Shown piece after piece: positions 45,701-55,240 of a stretch of DNA of 64,000 nt. How positions within the stretch are numbered: the first letter of the stretch is position 1; each line of letters starts with the position of its first letter. The notes under the pieces are model-generated. The model had not been told where the DNA came from. It did no database searches and saw only the letters and a list, made by a program, of their open reading frames with translations. Origin of the DNA: Oscheius onirici (taxonomy: Eukaryota > Nematoda > Chromadorea > Rhabditida > Rhabditidae); NCBI GenBank assembly GCA_932521025.1, contig OW051472.1, positions 5,828,001 to 5,892,000 of the forward strand, written 5' to 3'. Both the position numbers and the translations under genes were made by a program.

Positions 45701-48700
45701 CCTTCTGGGTCCAAGACCGCACCGCTACCACTCTCATCCCGTTGATAAAGGAAAACGCCAGGAACGATGATCTTTAGTGATGAGTGGAGAGCGTACCGTC
45801 AAGTGATTCAACACGGATTCGGCCACACTGCTGTAAACCACAGCAGAAACTTCGTCGATCCGGCCACGGGCTGCAACACGCAAATCATCGAGCGTCAGTG
45901 GAGGAAAATTAAGAAGCCGCTCATTCGTCTCGGTCCAGGCGTCCGTGAGCGACTCTCCCATCCCATCTTGCTCTCCATTGATGGCTTTAACAGAATGGAC
46001 GCCACGTTTGTTCCGATCCTTTCTACCGACTGTTGGAATTAATCTCCAAGCATTATTAGTTTTGTGCTAAATTGTTACTGTTATAAACTTGTTGAATCTG
46101 AAACACAATTGAGCGGAAAAGGATGAAAAACCTGATAAAAATACAGCCGATGATGACGAAGTAGAGCCATCTTTATCCTAGGGCTTTCCAGTCCCCGCTA
46201 TCGTCGTCCTGTTCTCGGATGCCCTGGAAGTAATCTCATATAATTAAAAAAATAAGCTGTTAGGAGCATATCAGTAAGAAACTGGCCTGTGAATAGGCCA
46301 CGGGGAGACACGGCTGAGTCTTGGCCCGTGGCAGTCTTCTTTCCTTTCCTATCTGACTCCTTCAGCGTTTTCGAAAGCCTCGATCGTCTTTTATTCCATG
46401 ACGACGACGCACGAGTTGGTCTTTCCGTCTGAAACAAATAAACGTGATAATGATGGAAATCAAACTTACTTGAGGCATTGAGCCAGAGTTCGTGGGCAGC
46501 TTGTGAGAGGTACTTTAGCCAACAAACGAGAAGTGGAGACCATTTTTACTGAAGAATAACGGATAAAAATGAAGAAAAGAGATTGTGAAAGTGTCTATAA
46601 ACAGATATTCAACGTTTCGGCTTCCATTTGCAAGAAAAAAACACAAATTTCTATCAATGGACTGAAAATATGCGATAAAATGCAATAAGCAGTTATTTGT
46701 CATCTTTTAACAACAATAACTTGTTTTCAAGGTTTGGAAAGAAATTGGAAAGAAAAAAAAACATTAAAAAAAAAAAAAGGGGAGAAACGACAAAGAAAGG
46801 AAACTCTTGAAGAAAATATGAAAAATTGAAATTGGGCGCGCAAAGCCGTTTGAATTTAGGGTGGTGCCAGCTCCAGTATTACCGTTTTTAACATGTAAAA
46901 AATAATGAACCACTGCTGATTTTCCTATCCAGATATCTCTTCACGTCAGTTTTGCTGTGTCTTTTGTGAAGATGTATTTTGCCAGTTTGAGGCGGGTCGA
47001 CTGGCGCCGTGTTCAGCTGTTCTGATCGTAGAGACACCAGAATACATCTGAAATTGGCTCATTTTTTAACGGAATTGCTTTTTAATTTCAAAAGCTACAA
47101 GCCGGCTTCGCCGCCTGTCAGCGGTTTTTTTCACTTGCGTTTTCTACTTCTCTGTTTTCTAAAAGATCCCTTCTGATCCCTTCCCCTGTCAACCGATCTC
47201 TTCTGATCCCTTTCACAATCAACCGATCTCTTCTGATCCCTTCCCCAGTCAGCCGATCTCTTCTGAACTCTTCTGATCCCTTCCCCAGTCAACCGATCTC
47301 TTCTGATCCCTTCCGATCCCTTCCTCAATCAACCGATCTCTCCTCATCCTTTCCCTATATGGATAGTCGGATCAACCGGTCCCTTCTAATACCCTACCGG
47401 CTAGCCGGACTCTATTCCGTACTCAAAATAATAATAGCAAAAATATTTGGCGAGGAGAGGAGTCGAACCCGGGTCGTCTGGGTGAAGACGGCGACTCTTA
47501 ACAATATACCAAAATTTCGTGGCAACGGACAAACAAACAGACAAACACAGCCACAGAGTCAGCCACAGACACTTTCGCTTTTTAATATTTTAGATAATTT
47601 TGTGTGAAAACAAAAACATTTTCAATTGCAGCAAAATTGTTATTATAAACTATAAATAAAAAGCTTTTGTAAAAAGTTTGGAAAGTATTGACAGTAGCTT
47701 CTCCTCCCATCGACACCAAGGTATGCCTCCGAAAAAGCTCTTCATTACACGGTAATTTTACCCATTTCTCCCGAAAGTCTCTAAATTTAGCAGGCCAGAA
47801 TGCACGGACATTGTTGTGACCATCCCGCGCGAGAAAGACGTCAAACTGCAGCAGTCTGCTGCTCCCAAACGAAACAACATGACGGTAGATCGCTGGTTTG
47901 CCTCGCGTTTTGCCATTCCAACGCCCTACCAGCACATGGGTGACGAGTTTCGTACGATGGAGAAAAAGTTCACCAACTGGGAGATGATGGGTCCACGACA
48001 GGAGAACAGTTTTGTCCGAACCGCAACCGGTGCCGGCAACATGAGACGAATCACCGTCAATGCGAATATCGTCGGCGGCGGCGACTATCCGACCTACGTG
48101 GCCTGTGAAGGTCCCACTCAGGAAAGTGTCTACGACTTTTGGACGCTCGTCTGGCAGGAAGGCGTCAACCGCATCCTCTCTGTCAACTTTCCCTTTGAAG
48201 AGCGCCTTTACGATCAAGTATATGCCAAAGAGACTGCCCAATACTGGCCTATTGTGCCCGGAGAGACGGTCTCTTTCATGCCGTTCAAGATCACTTGTGT
48301 GCAGACAAAGCTGATGGCTGGACCGGATGTCGAGACGGCCAATGAGGAAGATATGGTCTATCGGATCACTCGCCTCCTTCTTCGCCACGAAAACAACATT
48401 TTGACTGAGGAGCCGCCGCGTGAAATTGTTCACATGTGCTACTACAGGTAGGAAAAGAGCAACCGTTTTTTTGTCAACATTTTGAAAAAAAAAAGTAGCG
48501 AAATCTCTTCCAAATTCATGTAGTACGTTTTTTAAAGCCTTTTTAGATGGCCGGATGCGCGAATCCCGATTCCGTGGCAGAAAAACGAGACGACTCGCGA
48601 TGCTGCCATCAGGCTCATTCTGGCCGTGGAGAAGGAGGTGAGGACGACGGACGCACCTCTTCTCGTTCACTGTCATGCCGGAATTGGTCGAACGGGCGTC

Positions 48701-50994
48701 ATTATCTCGACGGACATGGCTCTTCGTCAGCTCCGTGCCAACCGTACGGTGAATATCAAAGAAGTCGTCGAGCAGCTGCGTTCCAAGCGACCGCGTTCCG
48801 TCATGAATCAGTGGCAGTACGCTCTGATTCATCTTGTGGTGGCCGAAATTGCTAGACGGGAGCGTCTGATGCCGCCGACGTGTGACAACCAGCCGGTGGA
48901 GAATCTTCTCGCCAACGTCTGGGCCGATGTGGAGGACGAGGTCAAGCAGTTTTTTGGTGACGAACTAATCACCTACTCTCCCCATCTGATGAGAGTTTGA
49001 TACACACACAACGAGTACATTATTGGACAAAGGCCCTTTTTAGCTAATAAATGTTACGAAAAATTGGCTTACTTTGTAGCTTCCAGCTCCCTTTCCTTCT
49101 CTGCCAGCACGTCTAGTGTTCGACTTCGCTGTTTTTGCATTTCACTCTCCATTTCCGAAATTTTCTTCTGCATCTCTTGGCGCATCTCGTTTCGGCAGAG
49201 CTCTTCGCTCTTTTCCAGCTCCGTGATTCGCTCTCTCATCAGTCGAGTCGTCATTTCATATTGAGCCTGATCGGCGCCATGAGACACTTCGAGATTCCGC
49301 AGCTTTTCGTGCAGCTGATTTACCAGGGCACGAAGACCAGAATCTTCTGTTGAAACAGTGGTAGGGGCTGCCTAAAGTTCATTTTTTTTGTAGATTTTAT
49401 ATAGAAAAACCTTGGCTTTAAGAACGGCTTCAGCCTTCAGTTTGTAGCGTTCGAATTCATCTTTTACTTTTTCTAGCCGAGCTTTTGTTTCGGTTACACG
49501 CGGATCGTTGAGGTGATCTGGAGAACATATTTTTTGAAAGAATTATATTAAAATACCGAATATGTTGACCCCTTGCTTAGAGAGCGCCTGTACGAGAGTT
49601 CGAACATCTTCCACAGTGGGTTTTTCTGCCGACTTGCCAACGGCCGAAGCTTCCAGATCGTCTACTTTCTAAAACGGAGAAAATTGGAAAAGTTTAGAAA
49701 CCTTACTATCAGAAGAGCTCTATTTTCTTCCTGCAGCTTCTTGAGATTCTCCAAATTTTCGTGTCGTTCCCTCTCATATTCGGCAGTTTTCTCGCTCAGA
49801 CTGTGAACACTCGTCTCCAACTCGTTTATCCGCAAAATGCTCTGTCTGTCTGTGTGCGTCGTGTGCATTCGGGAATTCTTCAAGTCTTCAATTTCTTTTG
49901 CATGATCAGTCTGAATTGGAGGAAGTGTCGGCAAGAAATTATGACATACCTTCATATTGGTCATTTGGTCCTGCAGAAGTTGAATAGCCGGCGTTCTTGC
50001 CGCCTTTTCCTTCCAGTCTCCAATTTGTTTCTTCAAGGCTGAAATTTGACTCTCGTATTCCTTTTCTTTTGTTTTGAACTGTGACGGTAGCTCTTCTTTG
50101 TCTTGAAGTTTCTTGTATAGCTCGACGAGCTGCTTGTGAGTATTTTCAGCCGAGACCTTCTCTTTGGCGTAACGTTGCTGCATCTCGGCCAGCACTGATC
50201 CATGATCAGTTAACTCGCGTTCACGATCAGCCTCTATCCGTTTCACCTTTTCAGAGATGGTCTTGATCACAGCGGCCGTCTTGTCAGCTTGCCCTTCGGC
50301 ATCATCCGCTGCCTTCTTCAACTGCTGTTTCAGCGTCTCATTTTCTGCCTGGAAACAGCTGGTTGTAATTTGGAATACAAATGGCTGGAAAAAACTCCAT
50401 ATACCTAAAAGCAAGTTTAGCATCATTTTCTAATGCTTTTTACAATTTTTTTCCGCATATTTTCTAAGCGGAAAGTCTTTTACTGTATTACCACGAGGAA
50501 ACCCAAGAAACGCCAAAGATGCTGCTGGATGCCCTTTGGAACATCCAAATTCTCTAAGATGTTGGTTGCTTCCGTACGAGAAAGACGTGTTCTATATTTT
50601 CAACGGCGTTCTAAGAAATGTTGTTGGTAGGATTGCTAATATTGTAAAAAAAAAACAACTAACCAATAGTGCCTTCTTATCGTTCTGAAAAGCCTTCTCC
50701 CGTTTCAATTTCTCTCTCGTCAGCGTTCCAAGGCTCTGCTTCAAGCTGTCAATGTTGTCCGTCGTACTTCCTTCTTTTGATTCCGCCGGTTCATCACAAG
50801 CCGTGGCTTCAAACGTCTCCACAACCGTCTGTAGAGCATTCTTTTCCGCATCTAGACTTTTGTAGGCATTCACCAGATCTGTAATTGAGCCATATGAAGA
50901 AACAGGAAGAAAACAAACCTTTGATTCGTTTTTCGTAGAGAAGAATCTGCTTGTGCTGGTCTTCTAGCTTTTTCTCTATGTCCCGTTTGCTCAT
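42785..50994 (-). CDS. GCC1: GCC1 (GCC88)-like GRIP-domain golgin
   Basis: Coiled-coil tether at the trans-Golgi, recruited by Arl1 through its GRIP domain. It starts MSKRDIEKKLEDQHKQILLY, then DLVNAYKSLDAEKNALQ, like GCC1. Long coiled coils follow (ENETLKQQLKKAADDAEG; NELETSVHSLSEKTAEYERE). The GCC1-like DEFERYKLKAEAVLKAK and KQRSRTLDVLAEKERELEA end the 5' part at 49073. The 3' part (from 43332) reads FYEDEIAKKDKEVVEMRNAL and ends with the GRIP domain DIEYLRNIFVQYV, then ILKAIGMVLKLSPNEMKAI. A 5.7-kb interval separates the two. It holds a phosphatase gene on the other strand and a Merlin element. The visible donor (2 bases left) and acceptor (2 bases) do not rejoin a codon, so one exon is probably missing from my model. 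Confidence 0.85.
43420..43608. mobile_element. TA-inserting MITE inside the Merlin terminal repeat
   Basis: A 189-bp element with inverted arms: TAGTCTGTTTAAAATG, then GAATTGGCCCGCGCTTT on the left and the complement on the right, ending AACAGACTA. It splits the Merlin end as GGTA / TAATACT, duplicating the TA. It has no coding capacity. TA targeting and size fit a Tc1/mariner-related MITE. Confidence 0.82.
44950..46042 (+). pseudogene. Merlin (IS1595-type) transposase, broken
   Basis: DDE transposase of the Merlin/IS1595 superfamily. Reading across frames gives an N-terminal zinc-ribbon-like part (PGKIKEFKKANGN, FRCTRCRNEKS), then DPKDVVFIAFYLSKDLRVST. The catalytic region reads IVEVDECFMRGRRKGNRG (first Asp), GPWLFGMVCRRTKKR, VQDRTATTLIPLI, MIFSDEWRAYRQV (second Asp), VNHSRNFVDPATGCNTQ, and IIERQWRKIKKPL (Glu). 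All three acidic residues survive. A TGA interrupts near 45430, and frame changes occur near 45640 and 45765. A short TTR-like open frame with a leucine run (45180-45250) is an out-of-frame shadow. The copy is inactive but recognisable. Confidence 0.85.
47164..47345. repeat. Minisatellite, about 30-bp unit, six copies
   Basis: The unit AACCGATCTCTTCTGATCCC followed by TTCCCCAGTC repeats about six times with small changes and one partial internal duplication. It is non-coding in appearance. Confidence 0.88.
47450..47511 (-). pseudogene. tRNA-Glu-like fragment
   Basis: Read on the minus strand it shows GTTAAGAGTCGCC, CGTCTTCACCCAGACG (an anticodon-arm-like hairpin with TTC) and GGGTTCGACTCC, a B-box-like T-loop. 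The acceptor and T stems do not pair properly and the anticodon loop is short. It is therefore a degenerate tRNA or tRNA-derived SINE remnant, not a working gene. Confidence 0.4.
47723..49000 (+). CDS. Protein tyrosine phosphatase, nested opposite GCC1
   Basis: Classical cysteine-dependent tyrosine phosphatase of 378 residues from three exons (47723-47751, 47794-48447, 48547-49000). The start MPPKKLFITRPECTD is short, with no signal peptide or membrane segment, so it is probably cytosolic. Motifs in order are TYVACEGPTQESVYDFWTLV, IVHMCYYRWPDARIP (WPD loop with the catalytic Asp), VHCHAGIGRTGVII (HCX5R signature) and MNQWQYALIHLVV (Q-loop). The KNRY substrate-recognition motif usual near the N terminus is not evident. 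It resembles the many single-domain phosphatases expanded in nematodes. It lies inside the 5.7-kb GCC1 interval on the opposite strand; its stop is 73 bp from the GCC1 exon, and AATAAA is near 49046. Confidence 0.9.
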
Positions 50995-51508
50995 TCTACA
51001 CTAATAATAAGTTTTCACGTGACATCTACAGTCAACTCTCGATACAGGAGACTCGACTTTTGCATGAAAAAATCATACTTGGTGAATTCTCCTATATCGA
51101 GAGTTTGGTTAAAAATGTGACCAAAATGGCTTCAAATGACCTAATTTCGTTGAATACTGTTGCTTTACGCGGTTTACATTCATTTATGACGCCATTTATT
51201 AAAACAAAGAACTAACAAACATGAAAAAAATCAACAATTTCACTTTGACTTTAAAGCAAGTGACCGGACCCTTTTCTACATTTTTACAAAGTTAATAGAC
51301 TGGATAAGTTTTTTTGACAAACACTTTGAATCTGTATTTCTAACCGAATGAGGTTGTTCGCTGTGATGGAGGAAGTTAGATGTTTTGTGATCCACGTAGA
51401 TAGTTTTGTAATGTTGGAGTGTGATTAGGTAGATCAAGTTTGATGGGGGTTGGTTGTATTTCGGCAGATGCTTAGATGGAAATCGTATTTTTCTAGATCA
51501 CGCGTACA

Positions 51509-51550
51509 TTTTCCAGCTTTGCGATGTTTTACAAAGTTGTAGAGCGCATC
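51509..51550. repeat. Dispersed TTTTGCAAAGTTG repeat, copy 3
   Basis: CAGCTTTGCGATGTTTTACA followed by AAGTTGTAGAGCGCATC. It is very close to the copy at 55152-55188. It lies in the outer pogo-like element. Confidence 0.7.
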
Positions 51551-52497
51551 AAGTACTACCACTTTGCTAAGCATCGCCAAACTGAGAAATGTAAGGGTGA
51601 GTTAGAAAATTGAGATTTTACTTCGGGTTCTCAAAAAAAAAAAAAAAAGGGGGGGGGGGGGATAACCGGGGTTCTCAAAAAAGGGGGGCGTACGCTTTCG
51701 ACCAAAGCTGAACCATTTGATTTGACTGAGCCCTTACTGTTAGTCGATGGGTTTCTCTCTACTGAACTGATACTCATCTCTGTCTACACTCTTTTGGGTT
51801 TTCTGATCTGATCTAATAAACTGTGATTGTTCTCTCCTCCGATTAGAAGAAACACCGGTAGAACAGTTAAAACTCTGTGCTCTCTCATTACACTGTCTTT
51901 CCATCTGTTCAATAACTGATAGTTACTGTGGAATTGGGAACGACAGATCAGTCAGGCTGCAGCTTACAGTCGCCAGAAACAAACAAGCAGATATTAAAGA
52001 GACATCGTGCGAAACAACAGTCACCGTTTGTTAGATCAAAGAAGAGAACCCAACACAATCCTTGCTCTCATGACTATCAGTTCGGCAGAGAGATACCAGG
52101 ACCTCCCCTGGTCCCGAAAAAAAAAGAACGCGTTAACGTAAAACGCAAAAAGTTAACGACCAAGCATCAATAACAGAATTACCCTTCAGTCCGGAAGTTG
52201 CTATCATCTTACGTGAACTCAAAATAAATGTAAAGAAATGAGAAATGAAAAAAAAGACTTCGCAAACAAAGAAAGAGAAAACATCAGGCGAGTACGCAAT
52301 TTCGCGTGAGTGACTGTACGCAAAATCACGGCACAAAAAAAATTCTCTTATATCGAGAGGAGAAACTAACTGAATTCTACTTTTGGTGCCAAAAAAATTT
52401 CTCCTATTCCAAATGTCGAGAGTCAAAATACACTAAAAACGGGGGTTTTTCGTTTTTCGCACCAAAAATGTCTCCTATATGGTGAATTCTCCGGTCC

Positions 52498-53084
52498 TAG
52501 TGCATACGTGGGGGTCTTAAGAAACTTTCTCTTAAAAAGACGGTCTTAAAAAGTATCGGAAGTCTTAAAAAAAATTCCAGAAAACTGATTTTTTATCGAT
52601 TTTTTTCTTTTATCGCTTTTTCAGTATTTCTTCTTTCTTTCTGTCGGTTTAATTTCGCTTTGCCTTGAATAAACTTTTGTAACAACTGTATTTAAAAAGA
52701 AACAATAGCAATTACGGTCAACAATCTAATTATAATCATCCAAGTCAATCCAGTAGCCATCAGGATCAACTTCTTGGAGGTTTTAAATGGGTTCTATTTC
52801 AGGAACTGGGGGGTCCTCAAAGCTGGGATGAAGCACCTCCACGGGACCAGCACCAGTCTCATCCCCGGGTATCTCACAATGTACATGTGGAGGCGCTCGG
52901 TGGAGCAGGATTTCTTCGCTAACAGCATGATCGAGATCTCCAAAAAGTACAAAGTCTAGTAAAAGTTCACTTGTTACATTGTTGTTGTTACAACCGACAG
53001 AATGAAAGAAAAAGATAAAAAATCAGTTTTCTGGAATTTTTTTTAAGACCTCCGATACTTTTTAAGACCCCCACTTATGCACTA
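52498..53084. mobile_element. Inverted-repeat element carrying a transposase tail
   Basis: The arms start TAGTGCATACGTGGGGGTCT and pair with 53041-53084 through AAAGTATCGGA and TTTTTTTAAGACT-like tracts to GAAAACTGATTTTTTATC. Between the arms, 52790-52960 (+) encodes GTSTSLIPGYLTMYMWRR and NSMIEISKKYKV before a stop. This is similar to the C-terminal end of Merlin/IS1595-type transposases (GT.T..I...L...WRR). It is an internally deleted DNA transposon. Confidence 0.65.
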
Positions 53085-53086
53085 TA

Positions 53087-53544
53087 GTCCATTTCCAACG
53101 AAGAGCGGCACTTAGGCAATTCTTTAAAGGATTTTTCGCGAAGTTTCAAAATGTCGACCTCAGCGTTGGATTTTATTCCATTTTGCTCAACTTTGATGAT
53201 TTTTCGCTGTTTTTTCTCGGTTTTGGACTGCGTTTTCGAACTCAGCGCATAAACTTACCTACTTGATGTAAAAACTGGAAGAAAATCACCCATTTTCAGA
53301 GCGTCACGGCAGTTTTATCGAGAAAACTGTCGTTTTATGTCGATTGAGCATCAAAAGTGTTGTTTTTCCCGTCTTTTTGATGACAAGTAGGTTTTTATAT
53401 GTGTAGAATTCGATTACAACGTCAATAATATAAGAAAATGCCAAAAATAAGCCCAATAATGAAAGAAGTAGCAAAAATCAAATTTAGCCAAGAAATTTCA
53501 AATTGGCGCGCAAACATGGCTGCCGCTCTTCGTTGGAAATGGAC
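53087..53544. mobile_element. MITE with 24-bp terminal inverted repeats
   Basis: It opens GTCCATTTCCAACGAAGAGC and closes with the exact complement at 53521-53544 (24 bp including GGCA). The interior is AT-rich with no coding content. It lies directly beside the 52498-53084 element and inside the pogo-like element. Confidence 0.72.
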
Positions 53545-53737
53545 CATGGGACCAATTCTCCTATATCAGATGTCTCCTATATCGAGAGTTGACTGTAGTT
53601 GTAAGTACAAACGTGTTATTAAACACCGAATCACTGGAGTTTCCAAGGAATATTGGTATTTTTATTACATAAAACAACGGGAGCTATAATTTAAAGCAGG
53701 GAATGTAGTTTCACAGATAACAAAAAGTGAAAGTAGA

Positions 53738-54171
53738 CTAGTAGACGTGAACCATTCCGTACAAGAACACCCAGAAAAGAATGTAGGTGAAAAGACCGCC
53801 GACTAGAGAGTAGCTAAAGGTTATTGTCCGCTCTGAGAAAAAGGCAGGCACGTCAAAACCAGCTTTGAATTCCCAGATTACGGCCTGAAACGGATATTTT
53901 TTTTAAAGACAATGACGATTTTACCTGGACGAGAACTGTGATGAAATAGAAAATAAATCCGGGTATGCTCGTTAGACCGATGACCCCAGCAGCGATTCCG
54001 GCAGCTGCCGATTGACACGTTCGGCTGTATTCCATTGAACTGTAGTTGTTCCTGATGGCAGATTCACTGAAAGATGATTTTTATGCTGGAAGAACGAACC
54101 ACAAACCTGTATACTTCGAAACCCTGCTCTTTTGGCTTTGTTTTGTCCACCGATTTCGTCTTTGGAGCCAT
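53738..54171 (-). CDS. EMC6: EMC6, ER membrane protein complex subunit 6
   Basis: Small core subunit of the EMC insertase, which places transmembrane helices into the ER membrane. Three exons give about 115 residues: [18 protein letters not shown], then [22 protein letters not shown]1-like [19 protein letters not shown], and the C terminus [22 protein letters not shown] less its final residues. The end GGLFTY.LFW..YGMVHVY is almost the same as in human EMC6. The start at 54171 is chosen as the first Met of the conserved frame. It is upstream of GCC1 on the same strand but separated from it by 2.7 kb of transposon sequence. Confidence 0.95.
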
Positions 54172-55151
54172 TCTGCTTCTGAAACAAAAAATGTTGTGGA
54201 CAAAATAGAAGAAGAAACTGATTTTACGGGAAAATATTGCATAGCAGGACCAAAAATGATTTTCTTAGCCTTTCACAAACTTTATAGGATGATCAAACTA
54301 TTCTTTTAAAGACGAGTGAAAGTTATCATTCGGGAGCAAAAAAAACCTATAAAACTAGTCAGAAAAATGAAATATAAAGCTGTAAAAAAAGAAGTTCACT
54401 CAATTTTTCGTTTCAAAAATCCCGCTCAAATCTTGTGGCGGCAATTTGATTTTTTCTATTTTTTTTCCTCAAACAGACTGAAAAGAGCTTCGTAGATTTG
54501 CTCTGGAAATAATATGCTAAACGGAACAGTTGGATGGCAAATAATCGCAAAACAAGTTCTGCCGCATATCTTTTGCCACCATTCATGCAATGTCGTGGTG
54601 GGACTCGTCTCAATTTTTTTTCCTTCAAAAGACTCAAGAGTATGACCAGTCTTGTGTACGTGTCAATTTGCCGAGAAATGCCTATATGTTCGAAGGGCAA
54701 AAGGTGATGAATGTTAGGCCACAAGAGGGGTCCCAGCTGGCCCATTCGGGAGCTCCACCCACATTTATGATATCTGGACACGCGCATGTGTGCTGCACTC
54801 GAGGTCTCCTCAGTAATTAATCGCTTCGTCTCTCCTCACAGCTCTCTTTCTAAGGCCCTTCTGATCGATCCTATCGTTCTTGCTCTCTCCTCTCGCAATT
54901 AGGCTTATTTACGACTGAACGCTCCAATGGTCAAAGAAAGTCACACGTCGTGATGAGGCAGCCGGCCGGGCGGAAGAGCTCTCTCCTCCCGGTCTCGTGT
55001 TCTTACTTTTTTATTCGATGAGTAGGAAAACAAACAGAAGCTCAGCTGACCTGATGTCATCCGAGGTCAAACACTTTTTTGATTGTCTCGTTCTGAACCT
55101 CATTTTGAAACCATTGAATCTTTTTTTCGTATTTCGAGCTGAAGGCTATAT

Positions 55152-55188
55152 TTTTCAGCTTTGCGATGTTTTGCAAAATTGTAGCACA
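55152..55188. repeat. Dispersed TTTTGCAAAGTTG repeat, copy 4
   Basis: CAGCTTTGCGATGTTTTGCA followed by AAATTGTAGCACAG, just left of a Tigger-type terminal sequence. It is preceded by GTATTTCGAGCTGAAGGC, which is also related to the start of copy 2. Confidence 0.7.
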
Positions 55189-55196
55189 GATTAATA

Positions 55197-55240
55197 CAGT
55201 CGAACCTCGCTATAACGCACCCCCAGGCGCAAACTTGTTG
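55197..55240. mobile_element. Single Tigger-type terminus
   Basis: TA followed by CAGTCGAACCTCGCTATAAC is the classic start of pogo/Tigger-family elements. A partial inverted partner (CACCAAGTTTGCGCC near 55358 against GGCGCAAACTTGTTG) suggests a short derivative, but no outer right end was found. Confidence 0.6.

Larger units (their letters stand above)
43416..46883 (+). mobile_element. Merlin DNA transposon, autonomous-type but decayed
   Basis: Terminal inverted repeats of about 60 bp bound 3.47 kb. The right end (46883) reads inward GGTAATACTGGAGCTGGCAC. The left end is the same but is split after GGTA by a MITE (43420-43608). Direct GTTTTT lies on both outer flanks (43410-43415 and 46884-46889). 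Inside are a pyrimidine-rich left part with a 198-bp-spaced duplication (CCTCCAAAGAAACTACC near 43860 and 44060) and a Merlin/IS1595-type transposase. The coding region has a stop and frameshifts. It sits between GCC1 exons. Confidence 0.85.
46890..47722. other. Spacer between the Merlin element and the phosphatase gene
   Basis: No coding gene is recognised here. It contains a minisatellite, a tRNA-like fragment and GACAAACAAACAGACAAACA-type simple sequence near 47525-47560. It probably includes the phosphatase promoter. Confidence 0.5.
51029..53595. mobile_element. Pogo/Tigger-like inverted-repeat element hosting two others
   Basis: The ends are CAGTCAACTCTCGATACAGG (51029) and its near-complement ATCGAGAGTTGACTG (53581-53595), both flanked by TA. 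Internal copies of CTCCTATATCGAGAG lie near both ends. CAGT-N-RAC ends with TA duplication fit the pogo/Tigger group. No transposase was recognised. Two smaller palindromic elements (52498-53084 and 53087-53544) have inserted into its right half. A run of about 15 A then 12 G lies near 51640-51660. It sits between EMC6 and GCC1. Confidence 0.72.

Noticed and set aside
54413-54787. 124-codon open frame on the minus strand
   Set aside because: No start context, motif or splice continuation, and an opposite-strand open frame overlaps it. It looks like chance.
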